This document shows positions 16,033-25,687 of a DNA stretch of 64,000 nt, piece after piece (the first letter of the stretch is position 1; every line of letters starts with the position of its first letter). A program made the translations under genes and the position numbers. Below the pieces are notes generated by a model that saw only the letters and a list, made by a program, of their open reading frames with translations, did not search any database and was not told the origin of the DNA. This DNA is from Micromonospora alfalfae (GTDB lineage Bacteria; Actinomycetota; Actinomycetes; Mycobacteriales; Micromonosporaceae), in assembly GCF_022230925.1 (NCBI RefSeq), contig NZ_JAKKFH010000063.1, positions 158,281 through 222,280 of the forward strand, read 5' to 3'.

Positions 16033-17409
16033 ATGGGTCAGGCCCCGCGGGCGCTGCAGCCGTCCTTGTCCGAGCGGCATTTCTTCGGTGCCGAACTCCG
16101 CCGGCGGCGGGAGCGGGCCGATCTCTCCCAGGCGCGCTTGGGCTCCATGATCCGATTTAGCGCTGATCTGATTCGTCGGGTCGAGACCGCGGATCGATTC
16201 CCCTCTCGGGAATTCGTCGAGGCATGTGACAAGGCGTTGGCGGCCGACGGAGCCTTGATGCGACTGCTACCGCTGCTTGAGAAGACGCGGAACAAGGAGG
16301 GCGAGCCGTCGGGCGGCCATGCGGGCGTCACCAAGTTGCTGCCCGCCTACTCGGCGCAGCCGTCGGGGAAATCTGAGATGGTCGTCCGGGTCCCATTTCA
16401 ACCGGGGGTCCTTGATCGTGCCGCCCTGGATTGGCTGAATGCCCCATCCGGCCCGCTTCTGTCCATGCACGCGCGACTCGGCTCGTCTGATCAGGTCTGC
16501 GATGAGGACCTCTTTTCCGCTGAGACCGCTCTGGAGATGTTCCGACAGTTGGACCACACGCACGGCGCTGGACGGATCCACGCCCAGGTGCAGCGATACG
16601 TCGAGGATGAGCTGAACCGGTTGCTGGCGAACAGTCCCGCCTCGGAAGCGATCGGTCGGCGTCTGTACACGCTGGCGGCTGGCTTCTTCGAGCTGTGTGG
16701 CTACCAGGCGGTCGATACCGGTGCACATGGTCTCGCGCAGCGGCGCTACCTACGTGCATTGCGGCTGACGCAGGCCGCCGACGACCGCCTCTACGGCAGC
16801 TACCTGCTGGCTGTGAACATCGGCCACCTCGCGCTGCACTGCGGCCACCCCGAGCCGGCCTTGCGGATGGCGCTCACGGCGGTGCGAGGCGGTGAGAGTC
16901 TGGCGACGCCAGCCGTGAAGGCAGGGCTGCACGCCGTGGTGGCACGCTCGCACGCCCGACTCGGGCGTGAGGGTGAGTGCCTCAGCCACCTCGACATAGC
17001 GGAGAGGCAACTGGCCCGCAGCCGGCCTGAGGACGAGCCGACGTGGATTCGGTACTTCACATCGGCGTATCTGGCGGACGAGATGGCCCACTGCTTCCAT
17101 GACCTGGGCAGACCGCAGCAGACTCAACAGCACCTGGGTGACGCTTTTGCCGCGTTGAGTCCCACGCACGTCCGTCGTCTTGCTATCGACACCGCGCTAC
17201 TGGCCTCGTCGTTGGCCGTCGCCGGCCGCATTGATGAAGCATGCGTTGCCGCCCGGGAGGCGGTAGATCATGCGGCGAAGACCGCCTCGCACCGTTGCTT
17301 ACAGCGCGTCGTCGAGGTCCAAGCGGACCTTGAGCCCTACCGATGCGAGCTGGAGGTTCGTGAGCTCGGCGAGTACGTTCGCCATCAGCTGCCGCTCGCG
17401 GCGGTGTGA
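16033..17409 (+). CDS. XRE-family transcriptional regulator with TPR-like C-terminus, 458 aa
   Basis: An N-terminal helix-turn-helix of the XRE type (FFGAELRRRRERADLSQARL, then FSADLIRRVETADRFPSREF, about residues 17-62). The remaining 330 residues are helical repeats with GRRLYTLAAGFFELCGYQA and later TPR-like pairs, a common ligand- or partner-sensing arrangement in Streptomyces-type regulators. It is divergent from the methyltransferase operon. It probably binds the ATGCGGAC-N9-GTCCGCAT palindromes. Its 3' end overlaps the convergent peptidase gene by 25 bases. Confidence 0.8.
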   Translation: MGQAPRALQPSLSERHFFGAELRRRRERADLSQARLGSMIRFSADLIRRVETADRFPSREFVEACDKALAADGALMRLLPLLEKTRNKEGEPSGGHAGVTKLLPAYSAQPSGKSEMVVRVPFQPGVLDRAALDWLNAPSGPLLSMHARLGSSDQVCDEDLFSAETALEMFRQLDHTHGAGRIHAQVQRYVEDELNRLLANSPASEAIGRRLYTLAAGFFELCGYQAVDTGAHGLAQRRYLRALRLTQAADDRLYGSYLLAVNIGHLALHCGHPEPALRMALTAVRGGESLATPAVKAGLHAVVARSHARLGREGECLSHLDIAERQLARSRPEDEPTWIRYFTSAYLADEMAHCFHDLGRPQQTQQHLGDAFAALSPTHVRRLAIDTALLASSLAVAGRIDEACVAAREAVDHAAKTASHRCLQRVVEVQADLEPYRCELEVRELGEYVRHQLPLAAV

Positions 17410-19208
17410 CCGCCTCGACTGGTCACGGCAGCTGCTATCGCTGCGCGGTAGTGGGCCAATTCCGCCTCCAGTGCCGCACCCGCCCGCTTGGACGTTGCAA
17501 CGTAGTGGCCGACCTCGGGGAGGAGTAGTAGCTGGTGAGGGATGCTGCGAGCCTCCAGTTGATCAGCAAGCTCCCGTACGTCCTCGGCCACGGCCACTTC
17601 ATCGGCAGTGCCATGAATGAACAGCACAGGTCGCTGAACGGCAGCGGCATCGACTCGCCCGGCACCGCCGCGAAGCCGCATGGCATGCGCACGCTGGAAT
17701 CGGGGCACAGTCTTCGTCCACCGGTCAGGATCCACGATCGCTGAAACGGCGGTGGCAGCAGCGAACGGACCATCCTGCGCCACAGCGTGCAGCGCCGTGT
17801 ATCCGCCAGCGCTGGCACCGCGGATGAAGACCTGCCCTGAGACGGCTTGCCCTGCCGTTAGGAGCTGGTTCGCCACTGCTGCGCAGTCGTCGACGTCGTC
17901 CAAGCCCCACCGGCCATACAGAGCTTCCCGGAAGGCTCGGCCGTACCCCGTGCTGCCGAGGTAGTCCACATCTACGACAGCGAATCCGCGACTGGTGAAG
18001 AACTGCGCCTGCCAGTCCAGGCGCAGCAGGCAGGATGCGGTTGGCCCAGGGTGCGCCCGAACGATCACGGGAGCCCGCCACGACGCCGGTGAGCCCGTCG
18101 GTGGATACACCAGCGCCAAGACCTCACGACCATCTGTGACGCGGACCCGCAGCTCCGTCGCCTTCGACACCTGAACGCGGGCAAGCCCAGCGTGCTCCGA
18201 TCGGGCAAGCACCTCCACCTGCGGGTCGTCATCGGCTAGGTGAACGAGCGCGATCTGGGGTGCCGCCGTTGGTGACGAACCGATCAACGCCACCGTCGTA
18301 CCCAGCGCGGCCAGGTAGGGCTTGATCGACGTGTACGGCAGGTTCACCTGGCGGACGGTGCCGAGAGCGTCGATGACAACGAGTCGGTGTCGCGGCCCGT
18401 CCTGCACTGCCACGACGATTCGACCGTCGTCGAGGAAGTCGTATGACGCGTACCCCAGCTCCCACGGCTCTGCGGCGCACTCGCCGGCGATGGATGCAAC
18501 CGCCTCAATCTTGTCTCCATCCCAGCGGAACAGATTCCACCAACCGCTGCGGTCTGACATGAAGTACAACGCGCCATCGGGTCCCCACCGAGGCTCGATT
18601 GCTGACTCGTCAGCACCGCCGGCGACCTTGACCGGTGCCTCGATGTGCCCGTGCGATGAATAGGGCGCCACCCATACCTCGCAGGCATCCCAAGGCATGT
18701 CGCGCTCGCTCCAAGCAGACCAGGCCAGGGAACTCGGACCGGGCCTTGGTGCGCTTAGGAAACCTCTGCTCGCGACGAGGGTTCTCAGCTGTCGTGCGCC
18801 CAAGAGTGGAAACGCGATCAGCTCGTCGCCGTGTTCCGACTCTCGCACCGCCAGCAACTCGCCGTCGCCGAGCGTCAGATCTCCCAAGGACGTCCGGCTG
18901 ACCAGGTCGAGCTCACCGCCATGACGACCCTCGTACAGGCCACCTTCGCCGACACACCACAACGACTCCCCGGCGATGGCGAAAGACCCGCCACCGTATG
19001 CGTGCACGTTGTTTGTGACGTTGAACCCCGCAGGGCTGGCATCGAACTTGCCCTCGCCGGCCCGCCAGCGCGTCAATGTCGTGACCCCGCCAGCGTCCGG
19101 ACGGGTTTCCAACCAATAGAGCGTGCCGTCAGAGACACGAAGCTGGTCGTAGCTGACAGACGCGCTGACAGCGTCGGCCAACGAGACGGCGGCGACAGAA
19201 TCCGCCAC
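17385..19208 (-). CDS. S9-family prolyl oligopeptidase-like serine peptidase, 607 aa
   Basis: An N-terminal beta-propeller-like region of about 370 residues (repeated W/F-rich blades such as GALYFMSDRSGWWNLFRWDG) precedes an alpha/beta hydrolase. Catalytic residues visible: Ser in IRGASAGGYTALH, Asp in FIHGTADEVAV and His in LPEVGHYV. No signal peptide, so cytoplasmic, probably cutting short peptides or acyl-peptides. GTG 19208 is chosen because AGGAGG (19218-19223) lies 9 bases upstream; GTG 19214 would be too close. Its promoter region holds the second palindrome. Confidence 0.8.
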   Translation of the reverse strand: MADSVAAVSLADAVSASVSYDQLRVSDGTLYWLETRPDAGGVTTLTRWRAGEGKFDASPAGFNVTNNVHAYGGGSFAIAGESLWCVGEGGLYEGRHGGELDLVSRTSLGDLTLGDGELLAVRESEHGDELIAFPLLGARQLRTLVASRGFLSAPRPGPSSLAWSAWSERDMPWDACEVWVAPYSSHGHIEAPVKVAGGADESAIEPRWGPDGALYFMSDRSGWWNLFRWDGDKIEAVASIAGECAAEPWELGYASYDFLDDGRIVVAVQDGPRHRLVVIDALGTVRQVNLPYTSIKPYLAALGTTVALIGSSPTAAPQIALVHLADDDPQVEVLARSEHAGLARVQVSKATELRVRVTDGREVLALVYPPTGSPASWRAPVIVRAHPGPTASCLLRLDWQAQFFTSRGFAVVDVDYLGSTGYGRAFREALYGRWGLDDVDDCAAVANQLLTAGQAVSGQVFIRGASAGGYTALHAVAQDGPFAAATAVSAIVDPDRWTKTVPRFQRAHAMRLRGGAGRVDAAAVQRPVLFIHGTADEVAVAEDVRELADQLEARSIPHQLLLLPEVGHYVATSKRAGAALEAELAHYRAAIAAAVTSRGGHTAASGS

Positions 19209-19519
19209 TTGCACGGCCCTCCTCGAACAACTCTGGCATGCCCCCGCCCGTCGCCGGACCGGCCGGGGCGAGTGTCCCCCAGACATCGGAGACTCTACGC
19301 CGGACTTGCCTGTCCCGGCCGCCGGACATCTTGTGCCGAACTGGCCGCTGTCGGGTCGCCCCGCAGAGCCCTCTTCATGCGGACAACTCCTCTGTCCGCA
19401 TTTCCGGTATCGACCCGGCTATCCATTCCGAGCGACCCTCTCGAGGTGGAAAGGCCCGCAGGCCTGACCGGCAATGGCTGTCCTGCCCGAACAAATACGA
19501 GATGATCGGAAGGGCTTCG
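19209..19519. other. Divergent promoter region of the peptidase and permease genes
   Basis: 311 bases without a gene. It contains the ribosome binding site of the peptidase (19218-19223, minus strand), the palindromic operator (19377-19401) and GGAAGG (19508-19513) before the permease ATG. Confidence 0.6.
19377..19401. promoter_or_regulatory. Palindromic operator, copy 2
   Basis: ATGCGGAC (19377-19384), a 9-base spacer of different sequence, GTCCGCAT (19394-19401). It is identical in arms and spacing to the site at 15865-15889, and the two lie 3.5 kb apart in the two divergent promoter regions of this block. That the spacer differs while the arms are identical argues for a protein-binding site and not a duplicated segment. 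Confidence 0.7.
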
Positions 19520-20925
19520 ATGCAATTGCAAGAGGAATTGGTGCGTTACGGCTACCGCCAAGAATTGAGCCGCCGTTTGCGGTTCCGGGATCTACTTGCC
19601 TACGGCTTGGTGTACATGGTGCCGATCGCGCCGATGGCGATCTTCGGCAGTGTGTACGCCGGCTCCGGCGGCATGGTCGCCCTGGCGTACGCGGTTGGTG
19701 TGGTGGCGTTGGTGTTCACGGCGTTTTCGTATGCGCAGATGGTGAAGGCGTTCCCGATGTCGGGCAGCGTGTACAACTACGCGGGCCGGGGCATCAGCCC
19801 GCCGGTCGGGTTCCTGGCCGGTTGGGTGATCCTCCTCGACTACGTGCTCGTACCGGGGCTGCTGTACCTGGTGGCGTCGGTGGCGATGCACGCCACGGTT
19901 CCGTCGGTGCCGGTGTGGCTGTGGCTCCTCGGCTTCGTCGCGGTCAACACGATCGTCAACTCGGTCGGCATCCGCATGACCGCGGTGGTTACCCGAGTGA
20001 TGCTCGTCGGTGAGCTGATCGTCTTGGCGGTCTTCTTGGCCGTCGCCGGCTGGGCTCTCGCGACCGCAAGGGTCGGTTCAGTTGGGCGGCGTTCTACAGC
20101 GCCGACACGTTCACCTGGTCGGTGGTGGCGGGGGCGGTGTCGATCGCGGTCCTGTCCTTCCTCGGCTTCGACGGGATCAGCATGCTGGCTGAGGAGACCA
20201 AGGGCGGCTCCCGTCAAATTGGCCGCGCGATGGCGGCCGTCCTGATTTTGGCCGGGGTGCTGTTCATTGCGCAGACGTGGCTGGCCGCGATGCTCGCCCC
20301 TGACCCGGCCTCGCTGCTGGCCGAGGGTGATCCGAGCGGGACCGCGTTCTACGACGCCGCCGCCGTGGCTGGTGGGGGTTGGTTGGCGACGGTGTGCGCG
20401 GTGGCGACGGCGATCGCGTGGGGGTTGCCGAACTCGATGGTCGCGCAGGTCGCCACGTCTCGGCTGCTGTACGCGATGGCCCGCGACCGGCAGCTGCCGG
20501 CGTTCCTGGCGAAGGTGTCGATTCGCCGCAACGTGCCGATCAACGCCACGCTGCTCACCGGCGCGGTGTCCCTCGCTCTTGGCCTGTACATGGCGACCCG
20601 TGCGGATGGGATCACCCTGCTGTCGTCGCTGATCAACTTCGGGGCGATGGTCGCGTTCCTAGTCCTGCACGTCTCGGTGGTGGTGCACCACCTCATCCGG
20701 CAGCGCAGCGGGAACTGGTGGTCGCACCTGGTCATGCCCGCGATCGGCTTCGCGATTCTGGTGTGGGTTGTCGTCAACGCCAACATCGCCGCCCAGCGCC
20801 TCGGCCTGGCATGGCTCGCCCTCGGCATCATCGTCCTGGCTGGCTTGTACCTGTCCGGCCGCCGACCTGCCCTCTCGGGACTGGCGCCCGCGCAACCGCA
20901 GGCCCGTCACGTGGAGCGGGTGTGA
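19520..20925 (+). pseudogene. Amino acid permease (APC family), frameshifted
   Basis: Two frames together give a normal 468-aa permease of about 12 hydrophobic segments. The first runs MQLQEELVRYGYRQEL...DLLAYGLVYMVPIAPMAIFG to about 20065; the second continues KGRFSWAAFY... from 20068, with LSFLGFDGISMLAEETKGGS, a typical APC motif. One base is missing at 20065-20067, and no slippery site is seen there. It would import an amino acid or derivative. The start is ATG 19520, with GGAAGG six bases upstream. The rest of the reading frame is undamaged, so either a very recent mutation or a sequencing error is possible. Confidence 0.8.
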
Positions 20926-21935
20926 CCGGAATGGACACGTTCACCTACCGGCCCGCCTGGGATGAGCTGGCGTACACCTTCGGCGGGCGGATGCCGGTGG
21001 CGCACGTGCGCGGCGGGGACGTGTTCACCGTCGTGACGGAGGACTGCTTCGGTGGTCTCGTTCGGGGGCCTGCGGATCTGCCGTCGCAGGTGTGCCGCAT
21101 GCCGTACCTCAATCCGGTGTCAGGACCGTTCTTCGTCGAGGACGCCGAACCCGGCGACACCCTCGCCGTCCACCTCGCCGCCATCACCCCGGCCCGGGAC
21201 TGGGGTGTGTCCTCGACGTTCCCGCACTTCGGCGCCCTGACCTCCACCTCCCACACCGCCACCCTGCAGCCTCCGCTGGAGGAGCGGGTGTGGGTGTACG
21301 GCATCGACCGGCAGGCCGGGACCGTACGGTTCGAGGCCACCCGCAGCGACCACAGCGTGGACCTGCCGCTGGACCCGATGATCGGCACGATCGGTGTCGC
21401 CCCCGGCGGGTTCGAAGCCCGCTCCACACTCGTACCCGACACCCACGGCGGGAACCTCGACACCCCGCACCTGCGCGCCGGCACCACCCTCTACCTGGGG
21501 GTGAACGTCCACGGGGCGATGCTGGCCCTCGGCGACGGGCACGCCCGCCAGGGCGACGGCGAGGCGTGCGGCGTCGGCGTGGAGATCGCCACGACCACCA
21601 CCCTCGCCATCGACGTCATCAAAGGCGTGAGCACACCGTGGCCGCGGTTGGAGACCGACCGGGACATCCTGACCATCGGTTGCGCGAGGCCCCTGGAGGA
21701 TGCCTACCGCATCGCCCAGCACGACCTCGTCGGCTGGGCCAGCGCCCTGACCGGCCTGGAAACCCTGGACGCCTACCAACTCGTGTCGCAGGCCGGGCGG
21801 GCGCCGATCGGCAACGTGTGCGACCCCAACTACACCGTCCTCGCCGCCATCGACAAAACGCTGCTCCCCGCCCCTGGACCCGCGTACGCCGGGACACACG
21901 AGCGGCTGCGGCGGCTCACCGCTGGGCTGCGGTAG
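20922..21935 (+). CDS. Acetamidase/formamidase family protein, 337 aa
   Basis: The GTG at 20922 overlaps the permease stop (GTGA), with ATG 20931 as alternative. The protein shows the family pattern: GGDVFTVVTEDCFGG, SGPFFVEDAEPGDTLAVHL, DPMIGTIGVAP, HGGNLDT and LGVNVHGAMLALGDGHARQGDGE. It would hydrolyse a formamide or short amide to release ammonia. Coupling with the amino acid permease suggests uptake and breakdown of an amide or N-formyl amino acid. Confidence 0.85.
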   Translation: MTGMDTFTYRPAWDELAYTFGGRMPVAHVRGGDVFTVVTEDCFGGLVRGPADLPSQVCRMPYLNPVSGPFFVEDAEPGDTLAVHLAAITPARDWGVSSTFPHFGALTSTSHTATLQPPLEERVWVYGIDRQAGTVRFEATRSDHSVDLPLDPMIGTIGVAPGGFEARSTLVPDTHGGNLDTPHLRAGTTLYLGVNVHGAMLALGDGHARQGDGEACGVGVEIATTTTLAIDVIKGVSTPWPRLETDRDILTIGCARPLEDAYRIAQHDLVGWASALTGLETLDAYQLVSQAGRAPIGNVCDPNYTVLAAIDKTLLPAPGPAYAGTHERLRRLTAGLR

Positions 21936-21945
21936 GAGCCCTCGA

Positions 21946-22623
21946 ATGACTGCGTCGATCCCGCGCCTGCCGCTGCGCGATGACCTGTTCCTCCTCGGCC
22001 ACGACGACGACACCGGACACCCCCACGTGCACCGGCAGACCCTCGCCCTCGGGCTCGCGGGCGCGGTCCTGATCGACCTGTACCTGGCCGGGCGGGTGAC
22101 CCTCGACCCGAACGACGACACCCGCCCGGCCAGCCACCAACGGATACACCCGCACATCGACCGGCCGGTCGGGGACCTAATCGCCGACGCCGCGACCGCC
22201 ACCATCCGCCACACCCACCCACACCTGCGGGGGTGGCTGCGGGGATTCTCCGACGACCTGTATGACCGCACCCGCGCCGGCCTCGTCGCCGGCGGGATCC
22301 TGCGCCACCACACCCGACGGCGCCTCGGCGGCCTCATGCGCAGCAACGCCTACCTGCCCACCGACAGCAAATGGGCCGTCATCGCCCGCTCCCGCCTGCG
22401 CTACCTCGCGGCTGGCCGCGAACAACCCGACAACCACACCGCCGCCCTCGGCGGCCTCGTCGCCGACCTCGGCCTTACCAGCCACCTCTACCTCGACGAC
22501 GACATCACCACCCTGACCAGCCGCCTGAAAGCCATCGCCGGGCAGCACTACCAGCCGGTACGCGATATCACCGCCGCCGTAGACGCCGCCGTGGGGGACC
22601 TCGCCACGACCGCCTACCGCTAG
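21946..22623 (+). CDS. GPP34-family phosphoinositide-binding-like protein, 225 aa
   Basis: Resembles bacterial relatives of Golgi phosphoprotein 3: LRDDLFLLGHDDDTGHPHVH, then LALGLAGAVLIDLYLAGRVTLD, a mostly helical body and DRTRAGLVAGGILRHH. In actinobacteria these proteins are common, often beside regulators or antibiotic clusters, with unclear roles. It lies 10 bases after the formamidase gene in the same operon. Confidence 0.75.
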   Translation: MTASIPRLPLRDDLFLLGHDDDTGHPHVHRQTLALGLAGAVLIDLYLAGRVTLDPNDDTRPASHQRIHPHIDRPVGDLIADAATATIRHTHPHLRGWLRGFSDDLYDRTRAGLVAGGILRHHTRRRLGGLMRSNAYLPTDSKWAVIARSRLRYLAAGREQPDNHTAALGGLVADLGLTSHLYLDDDITTLTSRLKAIAGQHYQPVRDITAAVDAAVGDLATTAYR

Positions 22624-22655
22624 GCCCAATTCACCTCACCTCGAGAAAGTTGACC

Positions 22656-23624
22656 GTGAACAACCTGCCCCACGTGCGACCCGCGACCGAGACGCCCCAC
22701 CCGACGGGCCGGCGAGCCGTAAAGGTCACTGCCGCCGTCTGCGCGCTCGGCCTCCTCGCCACCGCCACCGCTATCCCGAACTGGACGGGTGCCGCCGGGC
22801 CAGCCCAATCCCCACCCTCACCTTCCACCAATGACCCGGTCCGGTCGGCCGCGTCGCCCTGTCCGTCACCCGCCGCCCTGACCGCGGCACAGCTCAAGGC
22901 ACGCGCACAGCAGAAACTCGACCCATCGCCGACGCATCTGCCGGAGTCGGCCCCTGCGCAGCAGGCTCTGGAAGCGGTCACGGTTGGGCCGTCCGGCTGC
23001 GACGCCATCCCGGGCCGGTTCGCCTACGTCCACCTGCTGCAATGGGCCACGGACACCACCATCGCGGGCAACAACGCCACCACGCGGATCGTGCTGTTCG
23101 AAGAGCAGCGCTGGCGTGCCGACGATGCCTCCGGACGCGTCATCCGCAGCCGTTACCCCACCGGTAAGCGGCCCACCGACGACAGCACCTACGAGCCCGG
23201 CGAGCTGGATGGACCCATCGGGCCGATCGCTGCCGACCCGGCGGCGCTCAGCGCGCATATCGACGCCACCCAGCCCCGATTCCTCGGACCCACCGCCGTC
23301 ATTCGCGGCCTCGTCAGCCTGCTCGGCTGGCGTACTCCCAACCAAGCCGCCCGCACCGCGGTCCTCACCGCTCTGCGCGACACCCCCGGAATCGCGTACC
23401 ACGGACCGGTGACCGACCGGGCGGGCCGAACCGGCGTCGGCGTCAGCGCCACCTCCGACGACATCCGCTTCCTGCTGATCCTCAACCCCACCACCGGCGA
23501 ACTACTCGCCTACGAAAGAGCAGCGCTCACACCGCCACCAGGCAGCGACCGGACCGGCCCCCTGGTCGACGACTACCACCTGTTCCTCGTCCACACCCGT
23601 GCCAGCAGCAGCGGCAGTTCCTGA
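22656..23624 (+). CDS. CU044_5270-type exported protein, 322 aa
   Basis: GTG 22656 is preceded by GAGAAAG (22643-22649). A basic N-terminus (HPTGRRAVKV) and one hydrophobic segment (TAAVCALGLLATATAIP) suggest a signal anchor. A Pro/Ser linker and a domain with FEEQRWRADDASGRVI, GWRTPNQAARTAVLTALRDT and ITYHGPV-like strands follow, as in CU044_5270 proteins. Those proteins usually pair with ECF sigma factors, but here the gene follows GPP34 by 32 bases. Function unknown. Confidence 0.7.
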   Translation: MNNLPHVRPATETPHPTGRRAVKVTAAVCALGLLATATAIPNWTGAAGPAQSPPSPSTNDPVRSAASPCPSPAALTAAQLKARAQQKLDPSPTHLPESAPAQQALEAVTVGPSGCDAIPGRFAYVHLLQWATDTTIAGNNATTRIVLFEEQRWRADDASGRVIRSRYPTGKRPTDDSTYEPGELDGPIGPIAADPAALSAHIDATQPRFLGPTAVIRGLVSLLGWRTPNQAARTAVLTALRDTPGIAYHGPVTDRAGRTGVGVSATSDDIRFLLILNPTTGELLAYERAALTPPPGSDRTGPLVDDYHLFLVHTRASSSGSS

Positions 23625-23659
23625 CCTGCGCGACCAACAACCTCGAAGGGAATCTCGCC

Positions 23660-24289
23660 ATGGACACTGCAACGCGCATCCGCGCCGCCCGCTGGGCGGA
23701 CAAAGACCACGTCGCCGCACTGATCGCCGACGCACTCCATCCCAGCCCTCTCGCCACATGGCTGATCCCCGACCCAGGCCCACGCCGCCGGATCCTCACC
23801 GACGTCCTCGGTATCTGGATCGAACACGCCATGTTCTACGGCGACATCCACCTCACCGACGACGCCGCCGCCACCGTCGGCTTCCACCGATACCGCAGCA
23901 TCCCGCCACCGGCGCATTACCAGGTGCGGCTGGCCGACGCGGCAGGCCCGCACACCGATCGCTTCGACATTCTCGATCGGTTGCTCGCCAAGGCGCGACC
24001 CACCGAGCCCCACTATGAGCTGGCGTTTCTCGCGGTGCGGCCGAGCAGCACAGGTGCCGGCCACGGCACCGCCATGCTCGCCCACCACCGCAGCCGCCTC
24101 GACCACGTAGGCCTGCCGTCCTGGACCAGCACCACCTCGGCCAGTGACCTCTACCGCCGGTACGGCTATACACTCCGTCCGCCGATCATCCTGCCGGACG
24201 GTCCAACCCTTCACCCGATGCGCCGCAACCCCGAGTCAGACGGCCATCGGCTGTCGGTCATCACCGCTCAGGAGTCGCGGCGGGCGTAG
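23660..24289 (+). CDS. GNAT-family N-acetyltransferase, 209 aa
   Basis: A GNAT fold with LAFLAVRPSSTGAGHGTAML (acetyl-CoA-binding region) and a C-terminal SASDLYRRYGY strand. It starts 35 bases after the exported protein and closes the operon that began with the permease. Substrate unknown; it could acetylate an amine or a peptide. Confidence 0.8.
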   Translation: MDTATRIRAARWADKDHVAALIADALHPSPLATWLIPDPGPRRRILTDVLGIWIEHAMFYGDIHLTDDAAATVGFHRYRSIPPPAHYQVRLADAAGPHTDRFDILDRLLAKARPTEPHYELAFLAVRPSSTGAGHGTAMLAHHRSRLDHVGLPSWTSTTSASDLYRRYGYTLRPPIILPDGPTLHPMRRNPESDGHRLSVITAQESRRA

Positions 24290-24363
24290 ATCAGCATCGC
24301 TCGTCTCGACCGGGGGCGGACATCAACCCGGGCACAGGTGGTCGGGTAGCCTGATAGCGCAGA

Positions 24364-24438
24364 GGGCCGTTAGCTCAATGGCAGAGCTGAGGACTTTTAA
24401 TCCTTAGGTTCTGGGTTCGAGTCCCAGGCGGCCCACCA
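24364..24438 (+). tRNA. Intact tRNA-Lys(UUU) carried by the island
   Basis: 75 nt with encoded CCA. Acceptor GGGCCGT/GCGGCCC, D arm GCTC-AATGGCA-GAGC, anticodon stem GAGGA/TCCTT around CTTTTAA (anticodon TTT), T arm CTGGG-TTCGAGT-CCCAG. Compared with the split host gene it differs by paired changes in the anticodon stem (GTGGA/TCCAT) and T stem (CAGGG/CCCTG). It is therefore a diverged functional copy and not a recent duplicate. It probably replaces the tRNA destroyed by integration. Confidence 0.95.
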
Positions 24439-24700
24439 TACAAAGCGTTCTGCTCAGGCATCCTGCCGGTGATCGCCGCGAACCCTATTGGGGCTAGGAC
24501 CTCGCTGTCAGCCCTTGCTGAGCCAACAGCGGAGCAGTCCGACGGCCCCGCCCGGTCACCAAGCACAGCAACTCCCATTCCTGACCTGCCGCGCTATCGA
24601 CGGGCTACAAGCCCAGCTTGCGCCAGCCTCGCTGGGTGTCTCGCGGCCTGCTGGCCCCCGCCAGGTGCACCTGCGCGACGTTGGCATGATCCGCAGACCG

Positions 24701-25687
24701 CTATTTGCCGCAGTTCGGGCACCGCTCGTGCAGGCGTACCGCCAGAGTGTCGGCCGTCGCGCTGGATCGCGCCCGGATTGCGAGCGCGGCAGCCAGGGTG
24801 GTTCCTCCCAGGAGGAATATGGCTGCGGTCGTCCCGGTGATGACGCGGAAGTCAGCGTGACCAGCACCGACGATGTTTTCGGTCAGTGGGTACAGGCCGA
24901 GCAGTCCGATCGGGGTGAGCAGGACAAGAAGAGCCCAGAGTCCTCGGGCGTCACCGCGCAGCGACAGCACGATCGCGGCGAGCATGGCGGTCAGCAAGAG
25001 AACCGCGCCGGCTTCCGGAAGGAACGCGCCCCCGTAATTGAACCGGTAGAACCACGAACTCTTCCCGGACAGGACTCCAGCTGCGATGAGGGCTGCCGCC
25101 GATGCGACCGCCAAGGGCGTGAGGCGTTGGCGTCGCGCCGTGTGGGCGGGGAATGCCAGTGCCAGCAGGCCCAACGTTACCTGGGGCACCAGAACGAACA
25201 AGTACGGGCGGGGCAGCTCGAACAGGGCGGCGATGGGCACCACCGCGGCGGTGAGGAACAGTGCCAGTCCGATGGCGACGCGTGCCCACCGGGCTGGAGC
25301 GATGACATGAACGGCGCCCGCCAGTAGCCAACAGCCCCACACGACGATGCCGGTGGTGGCGAATGGTCCGAAGGCTGGTGCACCCCAGCTGGCCGAACTG
25401 GTGACCACCTCGGCGGTTCCCCAGAAACCCGCGAGAGCGGTCGCGGTGATGAAGCTGAGAACGGCGGCGAGGCGTATGCCAGGTATGAGGTCAGCGGCAC
25501 CGGCAGCGCGTAGGCGCTCACCGACGCCTCCGGCCAGCACATCCACCACATCGATAATCGACGGCCAGCGGCGATCGGGTTCCGCCAGGTCGAGGTAGGT
25601 TCCGACGATTTCGCCGCCCCGTGCCTGGCGGTAGCCAGCGGGGTACGCCCGCAGCAGCTGCCGGTAACGGCGTTCCAGGTCCCTCAT
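24701..25687 (-). CDS. Multi-pass membrane protein with permease-prefix-like N-terminus, 328 aa
   Basis: Starts MRDLERRYRQLLRAYPAGYRQ, a segment seen at the N-terminus of many actinobacterial membrane proteins controlled by PadR regulators. Eight or so hydrophobic helices follow, and the C-terminus ends in a CPNCGK motif. It overlaps the PadR gene by 4 bases (ATGA). Function unknown; probably controlled by that regulator. Confidence 0.7.
   Translation of the reverse strand: MRDLERRYRQLLRAYPAGYRQARGGEIVGTYLDLAEPDRRWPSIIDVVDVLAGGVGERLRAAGAADLIPGIRLAAVLSFITATALAGFWGTAEVVTSSASWGAPAFGPFATTGIVVWGCWLLAGAVHVIAPARWARVAIGLALFLTAAVVPIAALFELPRPYLFVLVPQVTLGLLALAFPAHTARRQRLTPLAVASAAALIAAGVLSGKSSWFYRFNYGGAFLPEAGAVLLLTAMLAAIVLSLRGDARGLWALLVLLTPIGLLGLYPLTENIVGAGHADFRVITGTTAAIFLLGGTTLAAALAIRARSSATADTLAVRLHERCPNCGK

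Noticed and set aside
20050..20090. Programmed frameshift in the permease gene
   Set aside because: No X-XXY-YYZ heptamer or stop-coupled slippery sequence lies at the junction; a simple one-base loss is more likely.
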